Assembly (NCBI GenBank): GCA_900555925.1
Contig: USMU01000006.1
Coordinates: 1-42,170 of the forward strand
Direction of reading: 5' to 3'
Length of the DNA: 42,170 nt
DNA from: an uncultured Clostridium sp.
GTDB taxonomy: Bacteria; Bacillota; Clostridia; Christensenellales; Borkfalkiaceae
In this document: piece after piece, positions 7,546 to 19,800 of the stretch
Layout of the letters: every line of letters begins with the position of its first letter
How positions within the stretch are numbered: position 1 is the first letter of the stretch
Made by a program: the position numbers and the translations under genes
The notes under the pieces: model-generated
The model's input: the letters and a program-made list of their open reading frames with translations, nothing else
What the model was told of the DNA's origin: nothing
Database searches by the model: none

Positions 7546-7639
7546 CGAGGCTGTGAATCCACTAATAAAACAGTCGGCAGAGATTATCTACACACTTTGC
7601 TCAAAGAGAATAAAAACAAATTTCAGGAGGAAAATCATC

Positions 7640-8674
7640 ATTTCATATTTAGTGTGTCATATGGAGAAATACCATAAACAAGACGTCGCGCCTATCGAAC
7701 AAGAAAACGAACGGGACGAAAATTATGAAGCGTCAAATCCACAGATAGACTGTGAGCGAACAAGAAACAATTACCGCTTCACGCCGCATTTCGGAAAAAC
7801 TTACACGGAGTTCATAAACGGCAGAATTAAAGAGTTAGGTTTATCCCCGCGCAAAGACGCGGTTGTAATGAATTCTTTCGTGTTAGGCTCGGATAAAACT
7901 TTTTTCGACGGGTTATCAAGGGTTGAACAGTATAACTTTTTCTCGGACTGTTACCAATTCTTTGCGGAGCGTTACGGCGAAGAAAATATAATCGCAGCGG
8001 TAGTACATAACGACGAAACAACACCGCATATGCACTTAAACCTGATGCCCGTAACAAAAGACGGCAGACTTTGCAGTAAACAACTTTTCGACAAGCCGCA
8101 ACTGCAACAATTGCAAACGGATTTTTACGAAGCAGTCGGAAAACGTTGGGGCTTACAGCGCGGAAAAGAAGGCAGTCAGGAGAAACATCTTTCTACCGCA
8201 GAATTTAAGGCAAAAAAGATAATCGAGCAAGCGAAAGCCATACGGGAAGAAAGTCAGGTTTATGCGGACGCTTTGACCGAGGCAAAAAGCGGGAATATTC
8301 CACGGAAGCGCGGAAAGTTACAGGAACAAGTGATTGCTTTAACGGCAGACAACAGCGACCTTTCAAAGCGACTTACAAAGGCTATGGACGAAACGCTCGA
8401 ATATGCCCGAAAAGCAGAAACTCTGCAAAAGGAAAAGGATAAGAACGAAAAGTATGTCCACGTAGGAAAAACTTTGGCAAAAATCGCCCCTAACACCTAT
8501 CGGGGAATTACTTACGGTATGGGTTCGGTCGGATTGTTCTTTTCGGCGTTCGCAGATTTCTGCACGCCTTCCGTTCAAAGCCAAATACCGCTGTTGCAGA
8601 AAATTGAGCAAGAAATGCAGGAAGAAAAAGAACGCTATGAGTGGCTATACGGTAAAAACGGCGCGCATAAGTAA
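7640..8674 (+). CDS. tnpZ: MobV-family relaxase (TnpZ/Pre-Mob type)
   Basis: A plasmid-recombination/mobilization relaxase that nicks oriT and starts strand transfer. The MobV motif H-x-D-E-x-x-P-H-x-H is complete (H123-N-D-E-T-T-P-H130-M-H132). The N terminus SYLVCHMEKY and the 'SNPQID' segment match the family's first motif. The start is chosen as ATT at 7640. AGGAGG lies nine bases before it, and the family N terminus begins M-S/A-Y-x-V-x-H-M-x-K-x, exactly what follows this ATT. The next ATG (7661) would remove that motif, and the upstream GTG (7538) lies inside the oriT hairpin. The C-terminal half (residues 185-300) is charged and probably coiled coil. The protein, 344 residues, is shorter than pMV158 MobM, as in Tn4451-like elements. 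No type IV secretion genes are present, so transfer would need a helper. Confidence 0.85.
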   Translation: MSYLVCHMEKYHKQDVAPIEQENERDENYEASNPQIDCERTRNNYRFTPHFGKTYTEFINGRIKELGLSPRKDAVVMNSFVLGSDKTFFDGLSRVEQYNFFSDCYQFFAERYGEENIIAAVVHNDETTPHMHLNLMPVTKDGRLCSKQLFDKPQLQQLQTDFYEAVGKRWGLQRGKEGSQEKHLSTAEFKAKKIIEQAKAIREESQVYADALTEAKSGNIPRKRGKLQEQVIALTADNSDLSKRLTKAMDETLEYARKAETLQKEKDKNEKYVHVGKTLAKIAPNTYRGITYGMGSVGLFFSAFADFCTPSVQSQIPLLQKIEQEMQEEKERYEWLYGKNGAHK

Positions 8675-8714
8675 AATTTAAGGCGGCTTTTACTCTCCGT
8701 TCACATAAAAGAGC

Positions 8715-8764
8715 TTGACTCTGAACGCAGAAATCGGTAAAATATAATCGTCGTATTGATACGA
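8715..8764 (+). promoter_or_regulatory. Promoter with palindromic operator, first copy
   Basis: TTGACT (8715-8720), a 17-base spacer and TAAAAT (8738-8743). Seven bases further on is the palindrome TCGTATTGATACGA (8751-8764), extendable to imperfect ATCGTCGTAT-TG-ATACGATGAT. The same arrangement is found at 11317-11366. The operator covers the start point, so its binding protein should repress; the RHH protein encoded next is the natural candidate. Confidence 0.7.
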
Positions 8765-8789
8765 TGATATATTTACGGAGGGTTTAGGA

Positions 8790-9086
8790 ATGAAACCGAG
8801 AAGCGAAAGAGATAAAAGATACGAAGAAAAGCATAAAAACGAGAGAAAAGCCAAAAACGTGGTATGGGGAACGAGTATACCGAGAGAAACGGCGGAAGAA
8901 GTAGACGCATTTTTGAAAAAACACGGGTATACGAAAGTTAAACTCATAGAAGAAGGATATAAGTCGCTGTTGGAGCAGGCGGGAGAAATAAATACCGACC
9001 TTGCCAAGATAATAGACGGCTATGACGATTTCTTTGATTTTGAGTTGCGCAAATTCGAGGAAGAGAAAAACAACAATAAAACGTAA
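8790..9086 (+). CDS. Small ribbon-helix-helix-like DNA-binding protein (module 1)
   Basis: A 98-residue, highly charged protein. After a basic N-terminal helix, residues 28-60 (VVWGTSIPRETAEEVDAFLK, then KHGYTKVKLIEEGYKSL) show the strand-helix-helix pattern of Arc/MetJ-like ribbon-helix-helix proteins. A close relative is encoded at 11765, sharing RRKYEEKHK-ER and TKVKLI-EGY-L. Such proteins are commonly next to tnpW/tnpX genes in clostridial mobilizable elements. The gene is preceded by the promoter/palindrome cassette, and GGAGG is ten bases upstream of the ATG. Likely an autoregulator of the module. The acidic tail is unique to this copy. Fold assignment is by eye. Confidence 0.6.
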   Translation: MKPRSERDKRYEEKHKNERKAKNVVWGTSIPRETAEEVDAFLKKHGYTKVKLIEEGYKSLLEQAGEINTDLAKIIDGYDDFFDFELRKFEEEKNNNKT

Positions 9087-9118
9087 CAAAAACTAAAATA
9101 TCGAACAGGAGGATTTTT

Positions 9119-9191
9119 GTGTCTATGGAGAGAGAACATAGTATCCATCCGGAGAGAGAACATAGTATCCGCACAATAAAGTTAAGGAGAA

Positions 9192-9208
<17 letters not shown>
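9119..9208 (+). CDS. Possible 29-residue peptide with internal duplication
   Basis: GTG at 9119 (or ATG at 9125) follows AGGAGG (9107-9112). The frame encodes a peptide in which MEREHSIHP is followed by PEREHSIRT. A 20-bp sequence (GGAGAGAGAACATAGTATCC at 9127 and again at 9151) is repeated with a 24-bp period and keeps the frame. It overlaps the start of the tnpW-like gene and could simply couple its translation. No homolog recognised; reality as a protein is uncertain. Confidence 0.3.
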
Positions 9209-11106
<1,898 letters not shown>

Positions 11107-11216
11107 CGCCGAATATTGCATTTTCAAAGGTAAATAAACCTTGGGGAAAAGTGTCCCGAAGAAAAGTCAACGAGGATAAGGTTTTTGCAATCTATTTCAA
11201 AAATGGGCTTGAGAAC

Positions 11217-11237
11217 AAGTCGGAACCCGACTTTTCC
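11217..11237 (+). terminator. Small hairpin after module 1
   Basis: AAGTCGG-AAC-CCGACTT followed by TT. Stem of seven pairs, loop of three. The gap 11107-11390 otherwise holds only the module 2 promoter; no gene is seen. Confidence 0.4.
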
Positions 11238-11316
11238 ATGAGGCGAACCAAAGATAAAAAACAGAAAGGAAACATAAAAAAATTATAGTATCTACACTCC
11301 ATTTCTGAAAAAGAGC

Positions 11317-11366
11317 TTGACTTTCCGAAGCAAATACCGTAAAATAATAATGTCGTATATATACGA
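11317..11366 (+). promoter_or_regulatory. Promoter with palindromic operator, second copy
   Basis: TTGACT (11317-11322), a 17-base spacer and TAAAAT (11340-11345). The perfect 14-bp palindrome TCGTATATATACGA follows at 11353-11366. It matches the cassette at 8715-8764 in boxes, spacer length and operator half-site (TCGTAT/ATACGA), and AAAGAGCTTGACT is conserved around the -35. It precedes tnpV and the second RHH gene. Confidence 0.72.
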
Positions 11367-11390
11367 TACTATATTCTAAGGAGATTTGCT

Positions 11391-11753
11391 ATGAACAAAG
11401 ACGAAGTTTTAAGAAAAGCGGAAAACGGCGAAGGCTTGACGGTGGAAGAAATCAAGTTGTATCAAAGCATCGTAAAGCCTGTCAAACACGTTTACGGCAA
11501 GTATGGTACGCTTGCGAAAATCTATCTTGAAGAACATAACGTCGGGAAGATGTGGGCGTTAGCCGGCGACCTCCCCGCCTATCTGCACGGGATAGACAAG
11601 CAGGCGGAAGAGCTTTATTCGGTCATGTATGAGAAATTGTCCAAAGACGAACAGTATAAGCGGACGGGAAATTATATCGAGGACGTCAGACGGATAAACG
11701 AAATGCAAAGCCGTATCGAAGAAGAAATCTTGAATGAAATCGTCTATGTATAG
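11391..11753 (+). CDS. tnpV: TnpV-family transposon protein (module 2)
   Basis: A 120-residue helical protein. The central part (YGKYGTLAKIYLEEHNVGKM, LPAYLHGIDKQAEELY) and the end (EDVRRINEMQSRIEEEILNE) follow the TnpV pattern: 'G-x-x-x-L-x-x-YL-x-E', 'L-x-x-YL-x-x-I/D-x-QA', 'MN/Q...EEI'. TnpV proteins accompany TnpX recombinases in Tn4451/4453-like elements; their role is unknown and they have been compared with accessory DNA-binding proteins. AAGGAGA lies eight bases upstream of the ATG, just after the promoter/operator cassette. It leads a tight operon with the next three genes. Confidence 0.75.
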   Translation: MNKDEVLRKAENGEGLTVEEIKLYQSIVKPVKHVYGKYGTLAKIYLEEHNVGKMWALAGDLPAYLHGIDKQAEELYSVMYEKLSKDEQYKRTGNYIEDVRRINEMQSRIEEEILNEIVYV

Positions 11754-11764
11754 GAGCAGGCATT

Positions 11765-11995
11765 ATGAAACGGAAAGAAGATACTGCAAGGCGCATAACC
11801 CGCAGGAAGTATGAAGAAAAGCACAAGGAACGAAGAAAAGAAATAAACGGGAGCTTCGGCACGATGATGCCGAGAGCATTATGTGATGAGATAAACGAAT
11901 TTCTTCGGGTGAACAACATAACGAAAGTTAAGTTAATCGTGGAAGGATACGAAGCGTTAAAGCAGAAGATGAACAGCGTAACGCAGGAAAAGTAG
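11765..11995 (+). CDS. Small ribbon-helix-helix-like DNA-binding protein (module 2)
   Basis: A 76-residue protein related to the one at 8790. It has the same basic N terminus (RRKYEEKHKERRKE) and the same strand-helix-helix core (GTMMPRALCDEINEFLRV, then NITKVKLIVEGYEAL), without the acidic tail. It is likely a dimeric repressor of the cassette at 11317-11366, by analogy with RHH autoregulators; this is inference. It is encoded 11 bases after tnpV, with GGAG eight bases upstream of the ATG. Confidence 0.6.
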   Translation: MKRKEDTARRITRRKYEEKHKERRKEINGSFGTMMPRALCDEINEFLRVNNITKVKLIVEGYEALKQKMNSVTQEK

Positions 11996-12044
11996 TTCTT
12001 CCCCTTCTTTGCGTGTTTGCGTAATAAAATCCAAAGGAGATTCA

Positions 12045-12239
12045 ATTACGGAAAACACGATGAAAGAAACAGTATATGATAAGAAAATCGGCAACACGGT
12101 TTATACCGTTGTTTTAAGACCAAGTGAAACGGCGAAAAACAGCATCTTCGACCTGACGAAAAAGATGATAGAATCGGGCGTTGAAGATATGCTGTCCGCC
12201 AAACACGACGAACTTGCAGAGTGTTCTTATAAGGAGTAA
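12045..12239 (+). CDS. tnpW: TnpW-family small protein (module 2)
   Basis: A 64-residue protein with the TnpW core KIGNTVYTVVLRPSETAKNS followed by the helix FDLTKKMIESGVEDM. The start is placed at ATT 12045: AAAGGAG ends five bases before it, whereas the first in-frame ATG (12060) is 20 bases from that site. If ATG is used the protein is MKETVYDKKIGNTVYT. It ends three bases before the recombinase ATG, so it is coupled to it. TnpW function is unknown. Confidence 0.6.
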   Translation: MTENTMKETVYDKKIGNTVYTVVLRPSETAKNSIFDLTKKMIESGVEDMLSAKHDELAECSYKE

Positions 12240-13859
<1,620 letters not shown>

Positions 13860-13867
13860 AAAGATAA

Positions 13868-13904
13868 GAAAACAGGCGCAAGCTTTTCGCCTGTGCCTGT
13901 TTTC
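13868..13904 (+). terminator. Terminator after the second recombinase
   Basis: GAAAACAGGC (13868-13877) pairs with GCCTGTTTTC (13895-13904), ending in a short T tract. An alternative inner pairing CAGGCG/CGCCTG is possible. It lies nine bases after the stop. Confidence 0.6.
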
Positions 13905-13906
13905 CC

Positions 13907-14450
13907 TAATGGTGTCACCCTTAAGTGGGATAATTTTGCTTCAGTTATTCATAAGAATAAGAAAATAAAGGCGGTTATCCGCGCCAAGGGTAATGTAGGA
14001 AAACACATTGCGACGCTACTGCCGCTCGGTTATAAGAAAGGCCCGAACGATAAAGAAAAATGGTGATCGACGAGCAAAATACGGCAATGTAAGCGGAGCC
14101 CAACTCCTATGGCGAGATGAACACACTTTCAGGAATGCTTTATTGTGCGGAGTGTGGAAAGAGAATGTACCTTTGTCGCTGTTTAACGACAAGACAATCG
14201 GAATACTTTAACTGTTCCAATCATCGCAAAAAGAATAAAAATCTTTGCACTTCGCATCAAATTACTGTAAAAACAATGGAAGCTTTATTGTTAAAAGACT
14301 TGCGAATAACAATCTGCTTTGCTCGTTCGTAAAAGTAAAGCCTTTTTGCAGATATTGCAGGACAATGCAAACGGGCATTACAGGCAGGAGGTCGAAAGCG
14401 TCTATAATTTTATAGACACGGTGAAACTTCCGAACTTCTTAAAAGTGTAA
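13907..14450 (+). pseudogene. Decayed large serine recombinase
   Basis: Successive fragments of one recombinase are readable in different frames. First is NGV...[33 protein letters not shown], which hits a TGA (needs a frame change to continue as IDEQNTAM). Then a zinc-ribbon block [39 protein letters not shown]. Last is a C terminus VYNFIDTVKLPNFLKV with stop at 14448. The catalytic domain and most of the coiled coil are missing. At least two frameshifts and deletions are needed to align the pieces with the neighbouring recombinases, so no function is expected. It marks the right edge of the mobile region and records an older element. Confidence 0.8.
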
Positions 14451-14512
14451 GGTGACCACGGATTGGAAGGACAAAACCTGCCCGCATAAGCGAACATAAC
14501 AAACGAATATGA

Positions 14513-14544
14513 AAAAAGACGTGGCGTGAAAGCTACGTCTTTTT
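14513..14544 (+). terminator. Terminator at the right edge of the mobile region
   Basis: AAAAAGACGTGGC / GCTACGTCTTTTT with a six-base loop and one G-T pair, followed by TC. The A and T runs make it potentially bidirectional. Confidence 0.7.
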
Positions 14545-14618
14545 CAATTTAATGGGCATTACTAAAAAAATTCCCCATCGCAATTGTGGCGAATCCGTCT
14601 CTTTTTTTGAAAAAGGGG

Positions 14619-14647
14619 TTTACAAAAGCCATCGGGTATGTTATAAT
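14619..14647 (+). promoter_or_regulatory. Promoter of the two-component operon
   Basis: TTTACA (14619-14624), a 17-base spacer and TATAAT (14642-14647). The start is expected near 14654, about 30 bases before the response regulator ATG. Confidence 0.7.
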
Positions 14648-14682
14648 GAAACGAAGTCATACGTCTAAATAAAGAGGTGCCT

Positions 14683-15393
14683 ATGATAAAGATTGCCATT
14701 GTGGAAGATAATAAAATCGCTTCGGATACGCTTTCAGAGTATTTGAACATCTATTCGGAAAAGAGCGGAGAAACGTTTGAAAGTATAGTATTCAGGGACG
14801 CCATTTCTTTTTTGACGGGCTATAAATCGGTTTACGACATTGTGTTTATGGATATCGAGCTCCCGCATTTAGACGGAATGGCGGCCGCGGCGAAACTTCG
14901 TCAGGTGGATAAAAAAATCCTTCTGATTTTCGTGACGAATATGGCGCAGTTTGCCGTAAAGGGGTATGAGGTAGACGCGCTGGATTACATAGTCAAACCC
15001 GTGGGATACAGCAATTTTGAATTAAAGCTGAAAAAAGCGGTCGCGCTGGTCAAATCGAATACGGATACCATCACCATCAATAAAGCCGGGGGACTTATAC
15101 GCCTTCCCGCGCGCGAAGTAAAATTTATCGAAGCGAGCGGCCATAAAATTATCTATCACACCGACGCGGACGAAGTGCAAGGTGGAGGAGAATCTCTTTC
15201 CGAATTGGAGGTCAAACTTCGTCCGTACGGTTTTTTGCGTTGTAATAACTGTTATTTGGTCAATGTGCGGCAGATTGAATCCGTGCAGGGGTATGTCATT
15301 ACCATGTACGGCGGCGAGGAAGTGCAAATCAGCCGCCCGCGCAAAAAAAATTTCATGACCGAACTTGCGGATTGGTTGGGAAAGGGCAACTGA
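14683..15393 (+). CDS. LytTR-family response regulator (AgrA/VirR type)
   Basis: A 236-residue transcription regulator. The receiver domain (1-120) has the acidic pair E8/D9, phospho-acceptor D57 in VFMDIELP and the conserved lysine in YIVKP. The LytTR DNA-binding domain (about 135-232) shows 'IEASGHKIIYHT', 'FLRCNNCYLVN' and 'ISRPRKKNF'. AAAGAGG is five bases before ATG 14683; a GTG at 14677 overlaps that ribosome site and is rejected. The kinase gene begins one base after the stop. LytTR regulators bind pairs of about 9-bp direct repeats spaced about two helical turns apart, usually upstream of the -35. Such a pair is visible upstream of the adjacent GH3 gene (16703-16735), so control of the glycosidase locus is the likely role. 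Confidence 0.92.
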   Translation: MIKIAIVEDNKIASDTLSEYLNIYSEKSGETFESIVFRDAISFLTGYKSVYDIVFMDIELPHLDGMAAAAKLRQVDKKILLIFVTNMAQFAVKGYEVDALDYIVKPVGYSNFELKLKKAVALVKSNTDTITINKAGGLIRLPAREVKFIEASGHKIIYHTDADEVQGGGESLSELEVKLRPYGFLRCNNCYLVNVRQIESVQGYVITMYGGEEVQISRPRKKNFMTELADWLGKGN

Positions 15394-15394
15394 T

Positions 15395-16699
15395 ATGTAC
15401 GAATTTTTCGTCGACCACGGCTTTATTCTCGAACTGTTTCTCTCCTTTGCGCTGTTCGCCTTTCCTCTCAAAAAGCGCCGCCTTTATGTACTGAGGATTT
15501 TGGCTTCTTTGGGCGTTTTATTCGTTTATTCCCTCGTCAGAAACGCGATCCCCAATCTAAACGCATGGACGGAGAGCTTGAAATATGTCGCCTTGTATCT
15601 CATCTGTATCGGCTCCGTAATGTTTATTTTCGACGTATCTTTCCGCGGGGGTGTCTTTTGCACGATCGGCGCCAGTCTTACCCAGCATTGTGCCTTTCGC
15701 GCGGGCGAGCTCACGCGCTATATTTTTGACGGCAGACTTTCGCTTGCCGCGCAGTCCGTACTCTATATCGCGGCGGTGCTAATCATCAACGCGCTGTCTT
15801 ACTTTCTCTTTGCCCGTAGGTTCGGAAAAGAGGAGGATACGGAATATCTCCAAAGTATGCCCATTCTTCTTTTGAGCGGAGCCATGCTTTTGGTCTGTGT
15901 GCTCTTTCAGCAGTTGTTCGAGCAGTACGCCGCGGGAATCGGTCGTCCGCTGTATGTAATATTCGGTTGTTTCGACATGACCTCTTGTGCGTTCGCGCTG
16001 TGTATTCAGTATGCGGTTTACCGAAGCGGGCTTTTGCACCGCGATTACAGTCTTTTGGAACACGTTCTGCATCTTCAAAAGGAGCAGATGAAAGTTTCCA
16101 AGGAAACCATCGATTTAATCAATATCAAGTGCCACGACTTGAAGAAACAAATCGCGCTTTTGGGGGACCGGAACCATATCACGAAAGAGGAAATAGGGGA
16201 GCTCAACCGCGCCATATCGATATACGACGCTGCGGTCAAGACGGGCAATGAAGCGCTGGATGTTCTTCTTGCGGAAAAGACGCTGCTGTGCGAGAATAAG
16301 AATATTCAGTTCAACTGTATTGCGGACGGATATAGTTTGGGATTTATGCGGCCGTCGGATATTTATTCTCTGTTCGGAAATGCGATAGATAACGCGATAG
16401 AGGCAGTGGAGAAAAACGCGGACGAAAGCCGCCGCTGCATCGGCATGAGCGTCAAGGAAAGCAAGGGAATGGTATCGGCGCATTTTGAAAATTACTACGC
16501 GGGCGAGCTGGATTTTGACGACGGCTTGCCGCTTACGACGAAATCGGATAAGCGGTATCACGGATTCGGAATGAAGAGCATTAAAATGCTTGCGGAGAAG
16601 TACGGTGGCTACGTTTCGGTGAAGGCGGAGGACGGAGTGTTCAATCTCAACATTTTGCTGCCGATTTCCTCAAAAAGAGGGACGAAAAACGGTGGCTGA
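15395..16699 (+). CDS. AgrC-like (GHKL) sensor histidine kinase
   Basis: A 434-residue membrane kinase. The N-terminal about 215 residues hold roughly six hydrophobic helices with short loops and no large extracellular domain, as in peptide-sensing AgrC/ComD kinases. The H-box is NIKCHDLKKQI with phospho-acceptor H247. The ATPase domain has the N-box FGNAIDNAIEAV and the G-box YHGFGMKSI (HATPase_c_5/GHKL). The start is ATG 15395, overlapping nothing and one base after the regulator stop, with AAAGGG eight bases upstream. No AgrB protease or AgrD peptide gene is present nearby, so the ligand is unknown; a sugar or glycoside signal is possible given the neighbours. Confidence 0.88.
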   Translation: MYEFFVDHGFILELFLSFALFAFPLKKRRLYVLRILASLGVLFVYSLVRNAIPNLNAWTESLKYVALYLICIGSVMFIFDVSFRGGVFCTIGASLTQHCAFRAGELTRYIFDGRLSLAAQSVLYIAAVLIINALSYFLFARRFGKEEDTEYLQSMPILLLSGAMLLVCVLFQQLFEQYAAGIGRPLYVIFGCFDMTSCAFALCIQYAVYRSGLLHRDYSLLEHVLHLQKEQMKVSKETIDLINIKCHDLKKQIALLGDRNHITKEEIGELNRAISIYDAAVKTGNEALDVLLAEKTLLCENKNIQFNCIADGYSLGFMRPSDIYSLFGNAIDNAIEAVEKNADESRRCIGMSVKESKGMVSAHFENYYAGELDFDDGLPLTTKSDKRYHGFGMKSIKMLAEKYGGYVSVKAEDGVFNLNILLPISSKRGTKNGG

Positions 16700-16702
16700 A
16701 AT

Positions 16703-16735
16703 CAATTTGGGAAAATTTTTTGACAATTTGGGAAA
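16703..16735 (+). promoter_or_regulatory. Direct repeat CAATTTGGGAAA x2, 21-bp period: candidate LytTR binding site
   Basis: CAATTTGGGAAA occurs at 16703-16714 and 16724-16735, start to start exactly 21 bp. The second copy ends six bases before the -35 of the GH3 promoter. LytTR regulators such as AgrA bind two about 9-bp direct repeats with about 12 bp between them, which gives the same 21-bp register. The repeat itself need not match the AgrA consensus. Confidence 0.6.
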
Positions 16736-16741
16736 TAGTGC

Positions 16742-16770
16742 TTGAAAAAAACGGCAAAAAGAATTAAGAT
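16742..16770 (+). promoter_or_regulatory. Promoter of the GH3-led operon
   Basis: TTGAAA (16742-16747), a 17-base spacer and TAAGAT (16765-16770). The direct repeats sit immediately upstream, in the position of an activator site. Confidence 0.55.
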
Positions 16771-16808
16771 GTTCTCACGATAAGGCGAGCGGGAGAATAT
16801 CTTTTTTC
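16767..16808 (+). terminator. Terminator of the two-component operon overlapping the next promoter
   Basis: AGATGTTCTC (16767-16776) pairs with GAGAATATCT (near 16794-16803), followed by TTTTT. The 5' arm overlaps the -10 of the GH3 promoter, so only transcripts coming from upstream can form the full stem. Confidence 0.55.
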
Positions 16809-16861
16809 GTTCGCAGAAATCCGATACGCAATTTCAAATTAATTTTCAAGGAGGAAGATTA

Positions 16862-19800
16862 ATGAAAAAGGGTAACAAACTCACATCGGTGTGGCGCGGT
16901 CTGACCGCGGTGTCGGCGTCGCTATTGGCGCTGTCCACGCTCGGCTACGGAATCGCGGACACATGGAGGAGCAATGTCGACGCCGCGTTCGGGACGCAAA
17001 GTTTCATCACCAATACGGACGACGTAAAATATACGTCCACGTATAAGACGGGAGACGAGATGATGAATGCGGCAAAGGCGTTTGCGGTGCGCGAAGGCGC
17101 GGAAGGCACGGTCATCATGAAGAATGAAAACGGCGTGCTTCCCTTGAAAAAGGGCACGGTGGCGCTGTTCGGCGGCGCGGCGTATAGGCCGTATATGACC
17201 GCGGCGGGCAATACCGACCAGGTCAAGCTGGAAAAGGCGTTGACGGACGCGGGCTTTACCATCGATTCGACGATGAAATCGATTTATGAGCAATTGTTGA
17301 CGCATGAGGAATATGTTCCGAACACCAGGGCGGGCGATTATACGGATTTCCCGATCCGCGAGGCGAACGCAGATAAGTTCACGACGGACGGCGGAGCGGC
17401 GACAACATGGAGAGAGCAGGTTCAGGCGGATACGGCGATCGTGGTGTTCTCCCGTCCGGGCGGAGAAGGGACGACGTATAAGCCGGGCAGCGCGCAGGAC
17501 GCTTTCGGAAAACCGACGGGCAAGAACCCGCTCGCGCTTTCGGACGACGAACTTTCCGTCGTAAAGGCGGCCAAGGAAGCGTGCGATAAGGTAGTCGTGC
17601 TTCTCAATACTTCCTGTACGATTGAAATCGGGGCTTTGAAGAGCGGCGAATACGCGGTGGACGGAATTGCGTATATCGGCATTCCCAACGATTATCAGTT
17701 CACGGGAATCGTGCAGGCGCTTTCGGGCGAAGTCAATCCGACGGGCGCGCTCGCGGATACCTATGCGACGGATTCGACGTCCTCTCCCGCGATGATGAAC
17801 TTCGGGGGGGGGTACTATTCCGACTTTGAAACAGTCAGTGACTTTGACGATACGAGATGGCCGGGCGTTGAAATCAATAACGAAACCGTAGGCTCTTTCG
17901 GCGGCAAGGCGAGTTATTCGGGCGGCTTTTATATCGTGGAAGCGGAAGGAATTTATACGGGCTATAACTATTACGAATCCCGTTATTACGATTGCATCGT
18001 CAATCCTTCGAGCAACGCCTCCTCGGCGAAGGGTTCGACGCAGGACTCCTCCGCTTGGAGCTATGATAAAGAGGTTTCGTATACTTTCGGTTACGGACTC
18101 TCCTATCTCCCGTATGAGCAGAAGCTGACGGGGGTGACGGTAGAGGACCGCGTCGGCGGCAACGTGACGGCGACGATCGAAATCACGAACAACGGAGACA
18201 AGAGCGGCATGTTCCTCGCGCAGCTTTACGTACAGACGCCCTATACGGCGTACGATAAAGCGAATAAGGTAGAAAAGAGCGCGATTCAGTTCCTGAATTC
18301 GGGAAAGGTGGAGGTCGGAGCGCACGAAACGGAGACGGTCACCGTCACCATTCCCACGAAGTATCTCGCGAGCTATGACTATACGACGGCAAAGACGTAC
18401 ATACTCGACGGCGGTACGTATTATTTTGCGACGGGCAACGGTGCGCACGACGCTTTGAATAACATTCTTGCGGCGCAGAATCATACGAAGGGCCTGACGG
18501 ACGTCAACGGCGAAGCGACGACGGGAAATAAGGAATGCGTTGCGACGTGGAAGAACGGAGACGAAAGTGCGACGGATACCTCGACGTTTGCGGTCTCCGA
18601 TTCGGGCGGAAAGATTACGAATGTGGCGGATAACGCGGACCTCAATTACTATCTGCCGGGCACAGTGACATATCTTTCGCGGACGGATTGGGACGCCACC
18701 TATCCGGTCAATTATAATACGTTCAAAAACGGCGGCGGGGTAACTCTTGCAGACAGCCCGAAGAAAGACGAGTGGCTGAAAGAGCTCCGCAATCAGCAGC
18801 ATGTTTTGGCGACGGATAACCCCGTAGAGAACGTGGACGGCATTCCGAGCGTTACCTTCCAGGATATCGGTTACGAACAGCAAATCAATATCGAAGACGA
18901 ATTCTGGGATCAGCTCGTCAACGCGATTTCTCTCGATCAGGCAGTAGGCGCGGTAGCGCACGGCGGTTCCCAGTCGGATACTTTGGATAATATCGAGAAT
19001 CCGGTCGTAAAACAGAATGACGGTCCTACGGGCTTTAACGGAAAAGCTCTTTCGACGAATAACGGGGAGCCGGGTTCCGATCCTTACTATGTAGATCCCG
19101 AATCGGAAGCGGGAAAATTCAAGGCGAACGTAAATTCTCAGACGTTGCTCGGCTCGTCCTTCAATCCCGAGCTGGCTCTCGAATGGGGCAGAATTTTGGG
19201 AAATACGGGACTTTGGATCAAGAATTATCAGATTTGGGGCGGCGGACTCAATTATCATCGTTCCCCGTATAACGGAAGAAATACCGAATATCTTTCGGAA
19301 GATCCGATGCTGACCAACGTGCTCGGCACGGAGCTCATCAAGGGGACAAACGAATTCGGTATCATCAACGGCCCGAAGCACATCGGCTTCAACGACCAGG
19401 AATATGACCGTTCGGGTATCTGCGTATACATGAACGAGCAGAAATTCCGTGAAACGGACCTCCGCGGCTTCCAGGGTGCGGTGGAAGAAGGCGGAGCGCT
19501 GGGGCTCATGGTAGCGTTTAACCGAATCGGCGCCATCAACGCTTCCCATCACGTGGGAATGTTGAAGAATCTCGTCCGCGGCGAATGGGGCTTCAAGGGG
19601 CTGATTTCGACGGATATGATGAACAATAAATATTATTTCAATCCCGAAGGTTGTATCATGGCGACAGTGACGCAGATGGCGGACTTTGCCGGAGATAACA
19701 GTACCTTGGGCGGCGCCGGAGGAACGGACGCGACCTGGACTTATCTTTCGGTAGATAATGTAAAAAACGACGCCGAGCTCGTAGATGCGGCGAGAGAGTG

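Noticed and set aside
7538..7639. Longer relaxase starting at GTG 7538
   Set aside because: The extension would be encoded by the oriT hairpin, has no ribosome site and does not match the family N terminus.
16922..19552. 876-codon minus-strand frame
   Set aside because: Antisense to the permuted GH3 gene; no ribosome site and no recognisable domain.
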